From NCBI GenBank assembly GCA_028868545.1, contig JAGWUF010000009.1:1-60525 (forward strand): a stretch of DNA of 60,525 nucleotides, given 5' to 3'. Positions 38,974 to 48,338 of this stretch are shown piece after piece. Origin of the DNA: Lysobacteraceae bacterium (GTDB taxonomy: Bacteria > Pseudomonadota > Gammaproteobacteria > Xanthomonadales > Xanthomonadaceae). The position numbers were made by a program, and so were the translations under genes. The notes under the pieces are model-generated. The model saw only the letters and a list, made by a program, of their open reading frames with translations. It did no database searches and was not told where the DNA came from. Within the stretch, counting starts at the first letter, position 1. Every line of letters begins with the position of its first letter.

Positions 38974-38988
38974 TGTTTTCCTGACCGG

Positions 38989-39927
38989 ATGAATCCCCCC
39001 ATGACCCAGCCCGCCGCCGGCCACCTGCGCCACCTGCTCGACCTGGAACACCTGTCGGCATCGCAACTCGATGCCCTGCTGCGCCGTGCGCAGACCTTCG
39101 CCGATGGTGCGCACGCCCCGGCCGCGCTGACCGGCGTGGCGGTGTGCACATTGTTCTTCGAGCCCTCCACGCGCACCCGTCTGAGTTTCCAGCTCGCCGC
39201 CCAGCGGCTCGGCGCGCACATCCTGAACTTCGACGCTTCCACTTCGTCCGCCACCAAGGGCGAGACCGACCTCGACACCTTCCGCACCCTCCAGGCGATG
39301 GGCGTGCGCGGCTTCGTGGTGCGGCACAAAAGCGACGGCGCGGTGGCGGCGCTGGCCGCGGCGGCCAATCCCGGCGTGGCGCTGCTCAACGCCGGCGACG
39401 GCCGCAGCCACCACCCCACCCAGGGCCTGCTGGACATGCTCACGTTGCGGCAGGCCAAGGGTGAGGATTTTTCGAAGTTGAAAGTGGTGATCGTCGGCGA
39501 CGTGAAGCACTCGCGGGTCGCCCGCAGCGACCTGCATGTCCTGCGCAAGCTTGGCTGCGGCGAAATCCGCGTGTGCGGGCCCGCATCCCTGCTACCGGAT
39601 GACGACACCCTGCACGGCTGCATCGTCAGCCACGACTTCGACTCCGCGCTGGAAGGTGTGGACGCGCTGATGATGCTGCGCCTGCAACGCGAACGCATGG
39701 CCGAAGGCCTGGTGACCTCGCTGGAGGATTACCACCGCGACTACGGCCTCACCGAAACCCGCCTGCGCCGCGCCGCGCCCGACGCCATCGTCATGCACCC
39801 CGGCCCGATGAACCGCGGCGTGGAAATCACCGACGCCGTGGCCGACGGCCCGCAATCGCGGGTGCTGGCGCAGGTCGCCAACGGCGTGGCAGTACGGATG
39901 GCGGCGCTGGAAGGGTTGCTGGCCTAG
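38989..39927 (+). CDS. pyrB: Aspartate carbamoyltransferase catalytic chain
   Basis: This 312-residue enzyme makes carbamoyl-aspartate for pyrimidine synthesis. Diagnostic motifs are FFEPSTRTRLSFQLAAQRLG (carbamoyl-phosphate loop), SSATKGETDLDTFRTLQAMG (80s loop), GDGRSHHPTQGLLDMLTL, and the C-terminal IVMHPGPMNRGVEI. The regulatory pyrI is absent next to it, which fits PyrI-independent class A or C enzymes; no dihydroorotase-like gene adjoins it either. ATG 38989 or the internal ATG 39001 could start. It ends tail to tail with mgtE: the two TAG stops share the palindrome CTAG at 39924-39927, so there is no intergenic DNA at all. Confidence 0.95.
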   Translation: MNPPMTQPAAGHLRHLLDLEHLSASQLDALLRRAQTFADGAHAPAALTGVAVCTLFFEPSTRTRLSFQLAAQRLGAHILNFDASTSSATKGETDLDTFRTLQAMGVRGFVVRHKSDGAVAALAAAANPGVALLNAGDGRSHHPTQGLLDMLTLRQAKGEDFSKLKVVIVGDVKHSRVARSDLHVLRKLGCGEIRVCGPASLLPDDDTLHGCIVSHDFDSALEGVDALMMLRLQRERMAEGLVTSLEDYHRDYGLTETRLRRAAPDAIVMHPGPMNRGVEITDAVADGPQSRVLAQVANGVAVRMAALEGLLA

Positions 39928-41285
39928 CGCAGCAACAGCAACGTCGCCAGGCCGAGGAAGGACAAGAAGCCCATCACGTCGGTGACGGTGGTGAGGATGA
40001 CGCCGCCGGCCAGCGCCGGGTCGAAGCCGAAGCGCTTGACCGTGACCGGCACGAACACGCCGCCGAGGGCGGCGGCGGTGAAATTGATGGTCAGGGCCAG
40101 CCCGATCACCAGCGACAGCATCGGGTCGTGGAACCACAGCAGCACGATCGCCGCCAGCAGCAGGCCGATGCCGACGCCATTGATGATGGCGATGCGCACC
40201 TCCTTCCATACCAGCGCGCCGATGTTGGTGCCGCCGATCTGCCCCAGTGCCAGGCCGCGCACCATCAGGGCCAATACTTGCGTGCCGGCGTTGCCGCCCA
40301 TGCCGGCGACGATCGGCATCAGCACCGCCAGCGACACCAGATGGGCGATGGTGGCCTGGAACTGGTTGACCACCGAGGCGGCCAGGAAGGCGGTGGCGAG
40401 GTTGATGGTGAGCCACAGCATGCGCCGGCGGAAGGCGCGCCGTGCCGGCGAGAACAGGTCTTCGTCTTCGTCGAGGCCGGCGGCGGACATCACCTGGTGC
40501 TCGGCCTGCGCGCGGATGATGTCCACCACGTCGTCGATCGTGATGCGGCCCAGCAGGATGTTGCTGTCATCCACCACCGGGGCGCTCATCCAGTCGTGGT
40601 CGGAGAACTGGCGCGCCACTTCGCTGGAGGTCTCGTTGACGTCGATGGCGGGCTGCTCGTCGTCCAGCAACTGGTTGATCGGGGTGCCGGGTTCGTGGGT
40701 GAGCAGGGCCTGCAACGCAATCCGGCCGAGGTACTGGTGGCGTTTGCTGACCACGTACAGGTGGTCGGTGTGGTCGGGCAGCTCGCCGCGCAGGCGCAGG
40801 TAGCGCAGCACCACGTCCACCGTGGTGTCGGCGCGCACCGTCACCACGTCCGGGTTCATCAGGCGGCCGGCGCTGTCCTCGTCGTAGGACAGCACCTGTT
40901 CCAGCCGCTCGCGGTTCTCGCGATCCATCGACTTCAATACTTCGTCGATGACGGTGTCGGGCAGGTCTTCGACGAGGTCGGCCAGATCGTCGATGTCGAG
41001 GTCGGAGGCCGCGGCCACCAGCTCGTCCGGATCCATGTCGGCGATCAGGCTTTCGCGCACTTCCTCGCCGACGTGCACCAGCACTTCGCCGTCGTCCTCG
41101 GCGTCCACCAGCCCCCACACCACGCTGCGCTTGGCCGGTGGCAGCGATTCCAGCAGGTTGCCGATTTCCGCCGGCGACAGGCTGTTGACCATGCGTCGCA
41201 CCGGCCCCAGCCGGCCGCTGTCCAGCGCGTCGCTGAGCAGGCGCAGCTGGCGCGCGGTCTTGTCGTGGCGAACGGGATCGGCCAT
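39924..41285 (-). CDS. mgtE: Magnesium transporter MgtE
   Basis: A 453-residue inner-membrane Mg2+ channel. It has a cytoplasmic N domain (1-130; helical, with LESLPPAKRSVVWGLVD), a CBS pair (about 135-255; MNPDVVTVRADTTVDVVLRYLR and MSAPVVDDSNILLGRITIDDVVDII) that senses Mg2+, a plug helix, and five membrane helices from about 285 with the pore segment PIVAGMGGNAGTQVLALMVRGLALGQI. It lies 120 bases downstream of ptsI on the same strand, the usual place in xanthomonads. The 120-base leader shows no clear Mg2+ riboswitch by eye. Confidence 0.95.
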   Translation of the reverse strand: MADPVRHDKTARQLRLLSDALDSGRLGPVRRMVNSLSPAEIGNLLESLPPAKRSVVWGLVDAEDDGEVLVHVGEEVRESLIADMDPDELVAAASDLDIDDLADLVEDLPDTVIDEVLKSMDRENRERLEQVLSYDEDSAGRLMNPDVVTVRADTTVDVVLRYLRLRGELPDHTDHLYVVSKRHQYLGRIALQALLTHEPGTPINQLLDDEQPAIDVNETSSEVARQFSDHDWMSAPVVDDSNILLGRITIDDVVDIIRAQAEHQVMSAAGLDEDEDLFSPARRAFRRRMLWLTINLATAFLAASVVNQFQATIAHLVSLAVLMPIVAGMGGNAGTQVLALMVRGLALGQIGGTNIGALVWKEVRIAIINGVGIGLLLAAIVLLWFHDPMLSLVIGLALTINFTAAALGGVFVPVTVKRFGFDPALAGGVILTTVTDVMGFLSFLGLATLLLLR

Positions 41286-41405
41286 GCAAACTTCCGGCGG
41301 GGAGAAGGACGCCGCGCTGCAGGGCAGGAGGCGTGGGTCAGGTGGTCATGATCGCCGCATTATCGCCTGCGCGAATGTGTCAGGGCTAGCGTGAGCGTGC
41401 GGATT

Positions 41406-43133
41406 TCAATTGCAATCGCGACCGTGCCGGTCCAGCCAGCGCTGGATGCCGGCACGGTTGCGCGCCCGCAGCAGCGCCGGCAGGGCGGCACGCAGGCGGG
41501 CATGCGTCTGGCTCCGGATGGTTTGCCTGACATCCAGCAAGGTTGCCGGGTGCAGGCTCAGTTCGGTCAGGCCCAATGCCAGCAGCAGCGGCACGAACAC
41601 CGGATCGGCGGCGATCTCGCCGCACACGGTCACCGGCTTGCCGCGGCGCTGGCACGTGCGCACCACGTCGTGCAGCACCCGCACGATGGCCGGATGCAGC
41701 GGCGAGTAGAGCTCGCCCAGGGATTCGTTGGTGCGATCCGCGGCCAGCAGGTACTGCACCAGGTCGTTGGTGCCGATCGACAGGAAGTCGCAGTCGGCAA
41801 TGAAGCCGGGCAAGGCCAGTGCCGCCGATGGAACTTCGATCATCGCCCCCAGCGGGATGTGGGCAGCGACTTCCCGGCCTTCGCTGCGCAGCTCCTGCAC
41901 GGCGGCGGCCAGTGCCGCGTGCATGGCCAGCATTTCCTCGGCACCTGCCACCATCGGCACCAGCGCCCGCACCGGGCCGTAGCCGGAGGCGCGGGCAATG
42001 GCGCGCATCTGGGTGCGCAGCAGTTCGGGCCGGGCCAGCGACAGCCGCACCCCGCGCAGGCCCAGCGACGGATTGGGCTCGTCGCGCAGCGCCAGCCCGG
42101 TCTTGTCGGCCTTGTCCGCGCCCAGATCGAGGGTGCGGATGGTGACCGTGCGCCCGGTCATGGCCAGCACCGCATCGCGGTAGGCGCGGAATTGTGCTTC
42201 TTCGTCCGGCAGCACGTTGCTGCCCAGGAACAGGAATTCGGTGCGATACAGGCCAACCCCCGCCGCCCCCAGCGCATGCGCCTCGCTGACGTCGTCGCGG
42301 GTTTCGGCGTTGGCCCAGAGCTTGATGTCGATGTCGTCGCGCGTGCGCGAAGGTTCGCGCCGCAACCGATTCAGCTGGCGACGTTCACGTCGGGATTCCT
42401 TCACCCGCGCGTGGTGGGCGCGCAGGTCGGACGCATCGGGTTCCAGCACCACCAGGCCGCTGCTGCCGTCGATCACCAGCACGTCGCCGTCGTTGGCTTT
42501 CTGCAGCAAGTGCGGGTTGCCCACCACCAGCGGCAAATGCAGGCTGCGGGCCAGGATGGCACTGTGCGAAAGCGGGCTGCCGCCGGCGGTGACCACGCCC
42601 ACCACGCCCTGCGATTGCAACTGCGCCAGTTCGGCCGGCGCCACGTTGTCGGTGACCAGGATCTCGCCGGAGACACCTTGCAGCACGGCCTGCCGGCTGT
42701 GCAGCGCGGCATGCAGCCGGCCGATCACCTGGTCGATGTCGTCGATGCGGCTGCGCAGGTAGGCATCGTCCATGCTCTCGAACACGGCGGCCAGCCGATT
42801 GCGCTGCAGGCGCAAGGCATAGTCGACGGAATACTGGCCGGTGCGGATCAGATCATCGATGCCGGACAACAGCTCGGGGTCATCCAGCAGTAGGGCGTGC
42901 AAGTCGATGAACTCGCCGACTTCGTGCGCCAGCGCACCGTGCAGGCGGTCGCGCAGGTTGCGCATCTCCGCCCGCACGGTTTCCACCGCGGCATGGAAAC
43001 GCTCCAGTTCGGATTCCACCGCATCGGCAGCGATGCGGGTCTCTTCCACGTCCAGCGCATGTGGCAACCGCACCCGCGCCTGACCCAGTGCGCATCCGCG
43101 TGATGCAGCGGTACCGGGCAGCAGTTGGCGCAT
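41406..43133 (-). CDS. ptsI: PTS phosphoenolpyruvate-protein phosphotransferase (Enzyme I)
   Basis: A 575-residue enzyme that takes phosphate from PEP and passes it to HPr. N-terminal HPr-binding domain, then the phospho-His domain with His190 in TAGGSPLSHSAILARSL; the C-terminal PEP-binding barrel has AAGVGLYRTEFLFL, TIRTLDLGADK, GLRGVRLSLARPELLRTQ, MIEVPSAAL, FLSIGTNDLVQYLLAADR, and the catalytic Cys region VTVCGEIAADP. The ATG shares one base with the ptsH stop. There is no sugar permease (EIIB/EIIC) in the window, so the relay is probably regulatory. Confidence 0.95.
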   Translation of the reverse strand: MRQLLPGTAASRGCALGQARVRLPHALDVEETRIAADAVESELERFHAAVETVRAEMRNLRDRLHGALAHEVGEFIDLHALLLDDPELLSGIDDLIRTGQYSVDYALRLQRNRLAAVFESMDDAYLRSRIDDIDQVIGRLHAALHSRQAVLQGVSGEILVTDNVAPAELAQLQSQGVVGVVTAGGSPLSHSAILARSLHLPLVVGNPHLLQKANDGDVLVIDGSSGLVVLEPDASDLRAHHARVKESRRERRQLNRLRREPSRTRDDIDIKLWANAETRDDVSEAHALGAAGVGLYRTEFLFLGSNVLPDEEAQFRAYRDAVLAMTGRTVTIRTLDLGADKADKTGLALRDEPNPSLGLRGVRLSLARPELLRTQMRAIARASGYGPVRALVPMVAGAEEMLAMHAALAAAVQELRSEGREVAAHIPLGAMIEVPSAALALPGFIADCDFLSIGTNDLVQYLLAADRTNESLGELYSPLHPAIVRVLHDVVRTCQRRGKPVTVCGEIAADPVFVPLLLALGLTELSLHPATLLDVRQTIRSQTHARLRAALPALLRARNRAGIQRWLDRHGRDCN

Positions 43134-43402
43134 CAGCTGTCCTCGTCGAAGCGGCGCGCGAACAGGGCCTCGACGGCATCGGCGGCGGCCTGTTCATCCT
43201 CGCCTTCCACCTGCAGCACGATCTTCGAACCGGTGCCGGCCGCCAGCAGCATCACGCCCATGATGCTCTTGGCATTGACCTCGCGGCCGCGTGCCTCCAG
43301 CGTGGCCTGGCAGTGGAAGGTGGAGAGCAGCTGCACCAGCTTGGCGGTGGCGCGGGCATGCAGCCCCAGGCGATTGCTGACGGTGAGCTCGCGCCGGATC
43401 AT
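43133..43402 (-). CDS. ptsH: Phosphocarrier protein HPr
   Basis: An 89-residue carrier. The phosphorylated His15 (NRLGLHARATAKLV) and the regulatory Ser46 (VNAKSIMGVMLLAAG) are both at the classical positions, so it can be phosphorylated by EI at His15 and by HprK at Ser46. The EI gene follows directly and hprK lies 1.3 kb upstream in the same block, giving a complete HPr circuit. It starts 36 bases after the EIIA gene. Confidence 0.96.
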   Translation of the reverse strand: MIRRELTVSNRLGLHARATAKLVQLLSTFHCQATLEARGREVNAKSIMGVMLLAAGTGSKIVLQVEGEDEQAAADAVEALFARRFDEDS

Positions 43403-43438
43403 GCGCGTGCGCTGCCGGGCAGGGTGGGGAAGGACGGT

Positions 43439-43831
43439 TCAGGCGTCATCGGTAATCGCTCCATTGCGTGAACCCGCGGCAGCGACCGCGGGCAGATCAT
43501 CCAGATCCAGTTCGGCATAGTTCATCACCCGCAGCAGCATCGGCAGGCTGAGTGCGGAAACGCGGCGCACCGGTGTTCCCAGCCGCGCCAGCCGGGCGGC
43601 CAGGTTGCTGGGGGTGGCGCCGTACACATCGGTCAGCACCAGCACCCCCTGCCCCTGGTCCACCCGTCGCATCGCGGCGCTGGCCTGCGGCAGCAGCTGG
43701 TCGGGGTCGGCATCGAACGGCACGTCGAAGGCAACGCAGGGCAGTGGCAGGCGGCGCAGCAGGCGAGTGACCACCGCCAGCAATGCGCTGCCGATGCCTT
43801 CGTGGGTGATGAGCAGGATGCCGACGGACAT
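43439..43831 (-). CDS. PTS EIIA component, mannose/fructose (ManX/EIIA-Man) type
   Basis: A 130-residue single-domain EIIA of the mannose family. The phospho-acceptor is His10 in GILLITHEGIGSALL. The second conserved segment is GVLVLTDVYGATPSNLAARL, and the C-terminal half carries RVSALSLPMLLRVMNY. No EIIB, EIIC or EIID of the mannose family is present here. As in many proteobacteria, a lone EIIA-Man together with HPr, EI and HprK suggests signalling through its phosphorylation state and not sugar transport. It follows rapZ by 56 bases. Confidence 0.92.
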   Translation of the reverse strand: MSVGILLITHEGIGSALLAVVTRLLRRLPLPCVAFDVPFDADPDQLLPQASAAMRRVDQGQGVLVLTDVYGATPSNLAARLARLGTPVRRVSALSLPMLLRVMNYAELDLDDLPAVAAAGSRNGAITDDA

Positions 43832-43887
43832 GCCGCCAACTTAACAGACACGGGTGACGGCGCGAAAGCGCGGAACGCGGCAGCGGT

Positions 43888-44754
43888 TCAATCCAGTTCG
43901 CGGTGATGCACGGCCACTTCCGCCCAGCCGACGCTGCGGCAGTGGCGGGCCAGGCGTTCGGCCAGATACACCGAGCGGTGGCGGCCGCCGCTGCAACCGA
44001 AGGCCACGGTCACGTAGCTGCGGGTGTCCGAACGCAGCCTGGGCAGCCAGCGATCCAGAAACCCCTGCACCTGGCCCACGTAGTCGGTGACATCCGGCTG
44101 CGCATCCAGATAGTCGCGCACCAGCACATCGCGCCCCGACAAGGGCCGCAGACTGGCGTCCCAATGCGGGTTGGGCAGCACCCGCGCATCGAACACGAAG
44201 TCGGCGTCGGCAGGCACGCCGTGACGGTAGGCGAAGGATTCGAACAGCAGCGAGACGCCGGCCCCGTCCAGACCGAACTCGGCAAGGATGCGCCGGCGCA
44301 TCTGGTGGATGTTCATTTCGCTGGAATCGAGCAGGATGTCGGCGATCCTGCGCAGCGGCCGCAAGGCCTGGCGATCCAGCGCGATGGCATCGGTCAGGCC
44401 CAGCCCCAGATGGCTGAGCGGGTGGCGTCGGCGGGTGTCGGCGTAGCGCCGCAGCAGCACGTCATCGCGCGCCTCCAGGAACAGCAGGCGCGGGTTGGCG
44501 CCCAACTGGCCGACTTCGGACAGGGCCGCGGGCACTTCCGACAGATCCCCGAGGTTGCGGGCATCGATGACGACCGCGATCTTGCCGGGCGCAGCGGGGT
44601 TGGCCTGCATCCGGCGGACGAATTCCGGCAGCAGCTCCGCCGGCAGGTTGTCCACGCAGTAATAGCCCAGATCTTCCAGCGTATGCAGCGCCCCGGACTT
44701 GCCCGACCCGGACATGCCGCTGACGATGATCAGCGAAGGCAGCGCGCTGGTCAT
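43888..44754 (-). CDS. rapZ: RNase adapter protein RapZ
   Basis: A 288-residue P-loop protein. Walker A is GMSGSGKS (13-20), followed by [25 protein letters not shown]. The middle has [13 protein letters not shown] and [24 protein letters not shown]. The C-terminal domain, which binds small RNAs in E. coli, has [18 protein letters not shown] and [20 protein letters not shown]. In E. coli RapZ guides RNase E to GlmZ sRNA and so controls GlmS and cell-envelope amino sugars. It overlaps hprK by four bases. Whether a GlmY/GlmZ system exists here is unknown. Confidence 0.94.
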   Translation of the reverse strand: MTSALPSLIIVSGMSGSGKSGALHTLEDLGYYCVDNLPAELLPEFVRRMQANPAAPGKIAVVIDARNLGDLSEVPAALSEVGQLGANPRLLFLEARDDVLLRRYADTRRRHPLSHLGLGLTDAIALDRQALRPLRRIADILLDSSEMNIHQMRRRILAEFGLDGAGVSLLFESFAYRHGVPADADFVFDARVLPNPHWDASLRPLSGRDVLVRDYLDAQPDVTDYVGQVQGFLDRWLPRLRSDTRSYVTVAFGCSGGRHRSVYLAERLARHCRSVGWAEVAVHHRELD

Positions 44755-45707
44755 TGCGCCGCGCTTTCCAGGAAGTGGCTGTGGCGTGCCATGAAGGCGG
44801 CGGCCGGGTCGATGCCCTTGCTGCGCAGGATATGCGTGCGGGTGGCCGCCTCGGTCAGCACCGCCAGGTTGCGGCCGGCCATCACCGGGATGGTGATCAT
44901 CGGCACGTCCAGATCCAGCACGCGCCGGCTGCCCAGATCGCCGGTCAGGCGCTCCATGCCGGTGCTGTCGGTGGCCAGCGCCGGGCGACCCAGGTGCACG
45001 ATCATGCGCAGGTACTTGTTGCGCTTGACCGCGGTGTCGCCAAACATCTGGCGGATGTTGAGCACGCCCAGGCCGCGCAGTTCCAGCATGTCCTGCAGCA
45101 GTTCGGGGCAGGCACCATCGAGCACGTCGGGTGCGATCTGGGTGAATTCAGGGGCATCGTCGGCCACCAGCCGGTGGCCACGGGTGACCAGTTCCAATGC
45201 CAGCTCGCTTTTGCCGGTACCGGATTCGCCGGTGATCAGCACGCCGATGGAATAGATCTCCATGAACACGCCGTGCAGGGTCACCCGCGGGGCCAGCCTG
45301 CGCGCCAGCAGATATTGCAGGTGGTTGAGCAATTCGTGCCCGCGCCTGGGCGAGCACCACAAGGGGGTGTCGGTTTCCTCGGCCGCGATGCGCAGGTCTT
45401 CCGGGCAGTGCTGATTCTTGCTGATGACCAGTGCCAGCGGCCGGAAGTCGATGATCTTGTGGATGGTTTCCCAGCGTTGGCGGGCATCCAGCCCGTCCAG
45501 CCATTCCAGTTCCTCGGTGCCCATGATCTGCACCTTGTTGGGATAGATGGCGTTGAGATAGCCCGCCAGCGAGGGCCGGCGGGCCACGGTATTCACCGCC
45601 TCCAGGACGCGTTGCCCACCCGCGCCCTGCCCGGCCAGCCAGCGCAGGGACAGGCGTTCCTGCTGGCTGGCGAAAAGCTCCGCAGCGGTGATGCGGGCGG
45701 TGGTCAC
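44751..45707 (-). CDS. hprK: HPr kinase/phosphorylase
   Basis: A 318-residue bifunctional enzyme that phosphorylates HPr at Ser46 and removes it with phosphate. The N-terminal domain has [21 protein letters not shown]. The kinase domain has catalytic His145 ([17 protein letters not shown]), Walker A GESGTGKS (160-167), LVADDAPEF, and the HprK signature [17 protein letters not shown]. Start: GTG 45707 has a GAGG ribosome site and gives the usual N-terminus; a GTG 16 codons upstream (45755) is in frame and would overlap hpf. It lies between hpf and rapZ, where other gammaproteobacteria have ptsN. Confidence 0.93.
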   Translation of the reverse strand: MTTARITAAELFASQQERLSLRWLAGQGAGGQRVLEAVNTVARRPSLAGYLNAIYPNKVQIMGTEELEWLDGLDARQRWETIHKIIDFRPLALVISKNQHCPEDLRIAAEETDTPLWCSPRRGHELLNHLQYLLARRLAPRVTLHGVFMEIYSIGVLITGESGTGKSELALELVTRGHRLVADDAPEFTQIAPDVLDGACPELLQDMLELRGLGVLNIRQMFGDTAVKRNKYLRMIVHLGRPALATDSTGMERLTGDLGSRRVLDLDVPMITIPVMAGRNLAVLTEAATRTHILRSKGIDPAAAFMARHSHFLESAAQ

Positions 45708-45741
45708 GGCGGGCCTCGGCGCTGGAAACGGGGATCGGGAT

Positions 45742-46068
45742 TCACTCGAATGCACCGCTCTTGGCGAGGCCGTCGCCCTTGCGTTGCTCCAGCTGCTTTT
45801 CCTTGTGCTTGATCAGCTGCCGATCCAGCTTGTCCACCAGCAGGTCGATGGCGGCGTACATGTCGGTGCCGGTGGCATCGCCGTGCAGGGTGCGGCCGGC
45901 GACATTGATGGTGGCAATCGCCTTGTGCATCGGTTTCTCCAATGCCAGCTGGACGCGGATTTCACAGTCGCCTTCGAAATGGCGCGCCAGACGTTCGAAG
46001 CGGGAATCGACGTGGCTGCGCAGGGCCGGGGTGACATCCATTTGCTGGCCATAGGTTTCGATCTGCAT
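45742..46068 (-). CDS. hpf: Ribosome hibernation promoting factor (short HPF/YfiA type)
   Basis: A 108-residue protein that binds the 30S subunit and helps form inactive 100S ribosomes in stationary phase. Family features are [86 protein letters not shown], then an acidic/basic short tail. It is the short form lacking the C-terminal dimerisation domain. It lies immediately downstream of rpoN, the conserved position in proteobacteria. Confidence 0.95.
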   Translation of the reverse strand: MQIETYGQQMDVTPALRSHVDSRFERLARHFEGDCEIRVQLALEKPMHKAIATINVAGRTLHGDATGTDMYAAIDLLVDKLDRQLIKHKEKQLEQRKGDGLAKSGAFE

Positions 46069-46128
46069 CTTGACCTCCTTCGTGCATGGGCCGCGGACGG
46101 GTACCCGCAGCGGGAGTGCGAACCGGCG

Positions 46129-47547
46129 TCAGCCGATCCGCACGCGTTCGTGCGAGGCCGGAATCTGCAGGGCCTCGCGGTATTTCGCCACCGTGCGTCT
46201 TGCGACCGGCACGCCTTCTTCCTTCAACGTATCGGCAAGCCGTGCATCCGACAAGGGCTTGCGTGGATTCTCCGCCGCCACCAATTGACGGATGCGATCC
46301 TGGATGGCGGTGCTGGATGCGCTGCCTCCGGCATCGGTTTCGATGCCGGAGGCGAAGAAATCGCGCAGTGCCAGCGTGCCGCGCGGGGTGCGGACGTATT
46401 TGCGCGCCACCGCGCGCGACACGGTGGATTCGTGCAGGCCCAGGACATCGGCCACGTTGCGCAGGGTGAGTGGCCGCAGCGCCTGCGGGCCGAATTCCAG
46501 AAAACCCGTCTGCTCCTTGACCAGGCAGCGCACCACCCGCTGCAGGGTCTCGGCCCTGGATTCCAGACCTTTCAGCAGCCAGCGCGCTTCCTGCAGGTGG
46601 CCGCGCAGATAGTCGGCATCGGCCCCCCCTGTGTGCCGCAGCAGTTGCTGGTATTCGCGCTGGATGGCCACCTTGGGAATGGCACCGGCTTCCAGCGCCA
46701 CGTGCCACAAGCCTTGTTGCCGCCAGATCACGCAATCGGGGGCCACGTAGCTGCCGCTGGGCAGGGCGCCGTACTGCGCGCCGGGGCGCGGGTTCAGCGA
46801 ACGCAGCAATTGCACGGCGGCTTCGGCGGCGTCTTGGCTGCAACCGGCATGCTGGCAGATGCCGGCCAACCCCAGCTTGGGCAGGCGTTGCAGTGCCTCG
46901 CGGGTCAGCAGCAAGGCCACTTCGCGGCCGGCGGTATCGGCGGGCAATGCGCGCAGTTGCAGCAGCAGGCATTCGCCGAGGTCGCGGGCCGCCACCCCCA
47001 CCGGATCGAATTGCTGGATCCGGTGCAGCACGGGCAATGCATCCTCCATGCCGACGTCCAGCTCCGGGCGCAGGCTGGCAAGCAGCTCCGCAAGGTTCTC
47101 GCGCAGATAGCCGTCATCGTCGATGGCATCGATCAGGGCCACGCCGATACGGGTGTCGCGCGGGCTGAAATGGCCCAGATGCAATTGCCACAGCAGATGG
47201 TCGTGCAGGCTGTCTTCGCCGGCGGACTGCTCGCTGTCGCGGTCATCCGCGCGCGAACCGCCGCTGCCGGCAGGGTTCGGCCAGGGCTCCGGATCGTGTT
47301 CCCAGCCATCTTCGTGGGTGGCAACGGGAACCGCTGCCTCGTCGTGCGGCTGCGCGAGGGGTGCTTCCTGCCCACCCTCGTTGACGTCGCTGTCCTCCGC
47401 CCAATCCAGCAAGGGGTTGCTGGCGACGGCGGCGGCCACTTCCGTTTCCAGTTCCGCGCTCGACAGCTGCAGCAGATGGATGGCCTGGCGCAGTTGCGGG
47501 GTCAGGACCAGATGCTGCGACGTGGTGGCGGACAGTTGCGGTTTCAT
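46129..47547 (-). CDS. rpoN: RNA polymerase sigma-54 factor
   Basis: A 473-residue sigma factor that recognises -24/-12 promoters and needs AAA+ activators. Region I is Gln/Leu-rich (MKPQLSATTSQHLVLTPQLRQAIHLLQLSSAELE), followed by an acidic region II (about 45-115). The core-binding domain and HTH come next (LTLRNVADVLGLHESTVSRAVARKYVRTPRGTLALRDFF), and the RpoN box ARRTVAKYR lies at about 450-458. Two ATGs are possible: 47547 matches relatives, while 47559 would add four residues. Type IV pili and flagella are common sigma-54 targets in this group. It sits between lptB and hpf. Confidence 0.95.
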   Translation of the reverse strand: MKPQLSATTSQHLVLTPQLRQAIHLLQLSSAELETEVAAAVASNPLLDWAEDSDVNEGGQEAPLAQPHDEAAVPVATHEDGWEHDPEPWPNPAGSGGSRADDRDSEQSAGEDSLHDHLLWQLHLGHFSPRDTRIGVALIDAIDDDGYLRENLAELLASLRPELDVGMEDALPVLHRIQQFDPVGVAARDLGECLLLQLRALPADTAGREVALLLTREALQRLPKLGLAGICQHAGCSQDAAEAAVQLLRSLNPRPGAQYGALPSGSYVAPDCVIWRQQGLWHVALEAGAIPKVAIQREYQQLLRHTGGADADYLRGHLQEARWLLKGLESRAETLQRVVRCLVKEQTGFLEFGPQALRPLTLRNVADVLGLHESTVSRAVARKYVRTPRGTLALRDFFASGIETDAGGSASSTAIQDRIRQLVAAENPRKPLSDARLADTLKEEGVPVARRTVAKYREALQIPASHERVRIG

Positions 47548-47618
47548 CACCTGCAGCATAGCGCCAGTCGCAGCGGAAATGCCCGTTTCCAGCCGCCTCC
47601 GGACGTCATGCAGGCGTG

Positions 47619-48338
47619 TTACAAGCGGAAGTCTTCGCCCAGGTAGACACGGCGCACATCGGGGTTTTCCAGCAGCTGGGCCGGGGCCCCCTGCGCCAGC
47701 ACGCTGCCTTCGGCAAGGATGTAGGCGCGGTCGCAGATGCCGAGAGTTTCGCGCACGTTGTGGTCGGTGATGAGCACGCCGATGCCGCGTTGTTTCAGGT
47801 GCCGCACGATGCGCTGGATTTCGTTGACGGAGATGGGGTCGACGCCGGCAAACGGCTCATCCAGCAGGATCATGCGCGGCTTGCCGGCCAGCGCGCGGGC
47901 AATCTCCACCCGCCGGCGTTCGCCGCCCGACAGGCTGGCGCCGATCTGATCGGTGACATGGCCGATCTGCAGTTCGTCCAGCAGTTGGTTGAGCTCGTGT
48001 TCGCGGCCGTCTTCGTCCAGATCCTCGCGCAGCTCCAGTACCAGCCGGATGTTGTCGGCCACGCTCAATTTGCGGAATACCGACGGTTCCTGCGGCAGGT
48101 AACCCAGGCCCAGCCGCGCGCGCGCGTACATCGGCAGTTCGGTGATGTCGGTGCCGTCCAGCAGGATCCGGCCGGCATTGGCCGCCACCAGACCCACGAT
48201 CATGTAGAAGCAGGTGGTCTTGCCGGCACCGTTCGGGCCCAGCAGGCCCACCACTTCCCCCGCATCCAGGCGCAGCCCGAAATCACGCACGACTTCGCGC
48301 GCGCGGTAGCGCTTGCGCAGCCCTTCGGCCACCAGCAT
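47619..48338 (-). CDS. lptB: LPS export ABC transporter ATP-binding protein LptB
   Basis: A 239-residue ABC ATPase that powers LPS extraction from the inner membrane with LptF/LptG (not in the window). Walker A is GPNGAGKT (34-41), Q-loop [16 protein letters not shown], signature [15 protein letters not shown], Walker [14 protein letters not shown], and the switch His in [11 protein letters not shown]. The C-terminal [12 protein letters not shown] is the LptB-specific tail. Its ATG shares its A with the lptA stop (TGATG). Confidence 0.96.
   Translation of the reverse strand: MLVAEGLRKRYRAREVVRDFGLRLDAGEVVGLLGPNGAGKTTCFYMIVGLVAANAGRILLDGTDITELPMYARARLGLGYLPQEPSVFRKLSVADNIRLVLELREDLDEDGREHELNQLLDELQIGHVTDQIGASLSGGERRRVEIARALAGKPRMILLDEPFAGVDPISVNEIQRIVRHLKQRGIGVLITDHNVRETLGICDRAYILAEGSVLAQGAPAQLLENPDVRRVYLGEDFRL

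Noticed and set aside
41286-41405. Mg2+ riboswitch (M-box) in front of mgtE
   Set aside because: The 120-base leader is short and no conserved M-box pairing could be recognised by eye; covariance search would be needed.
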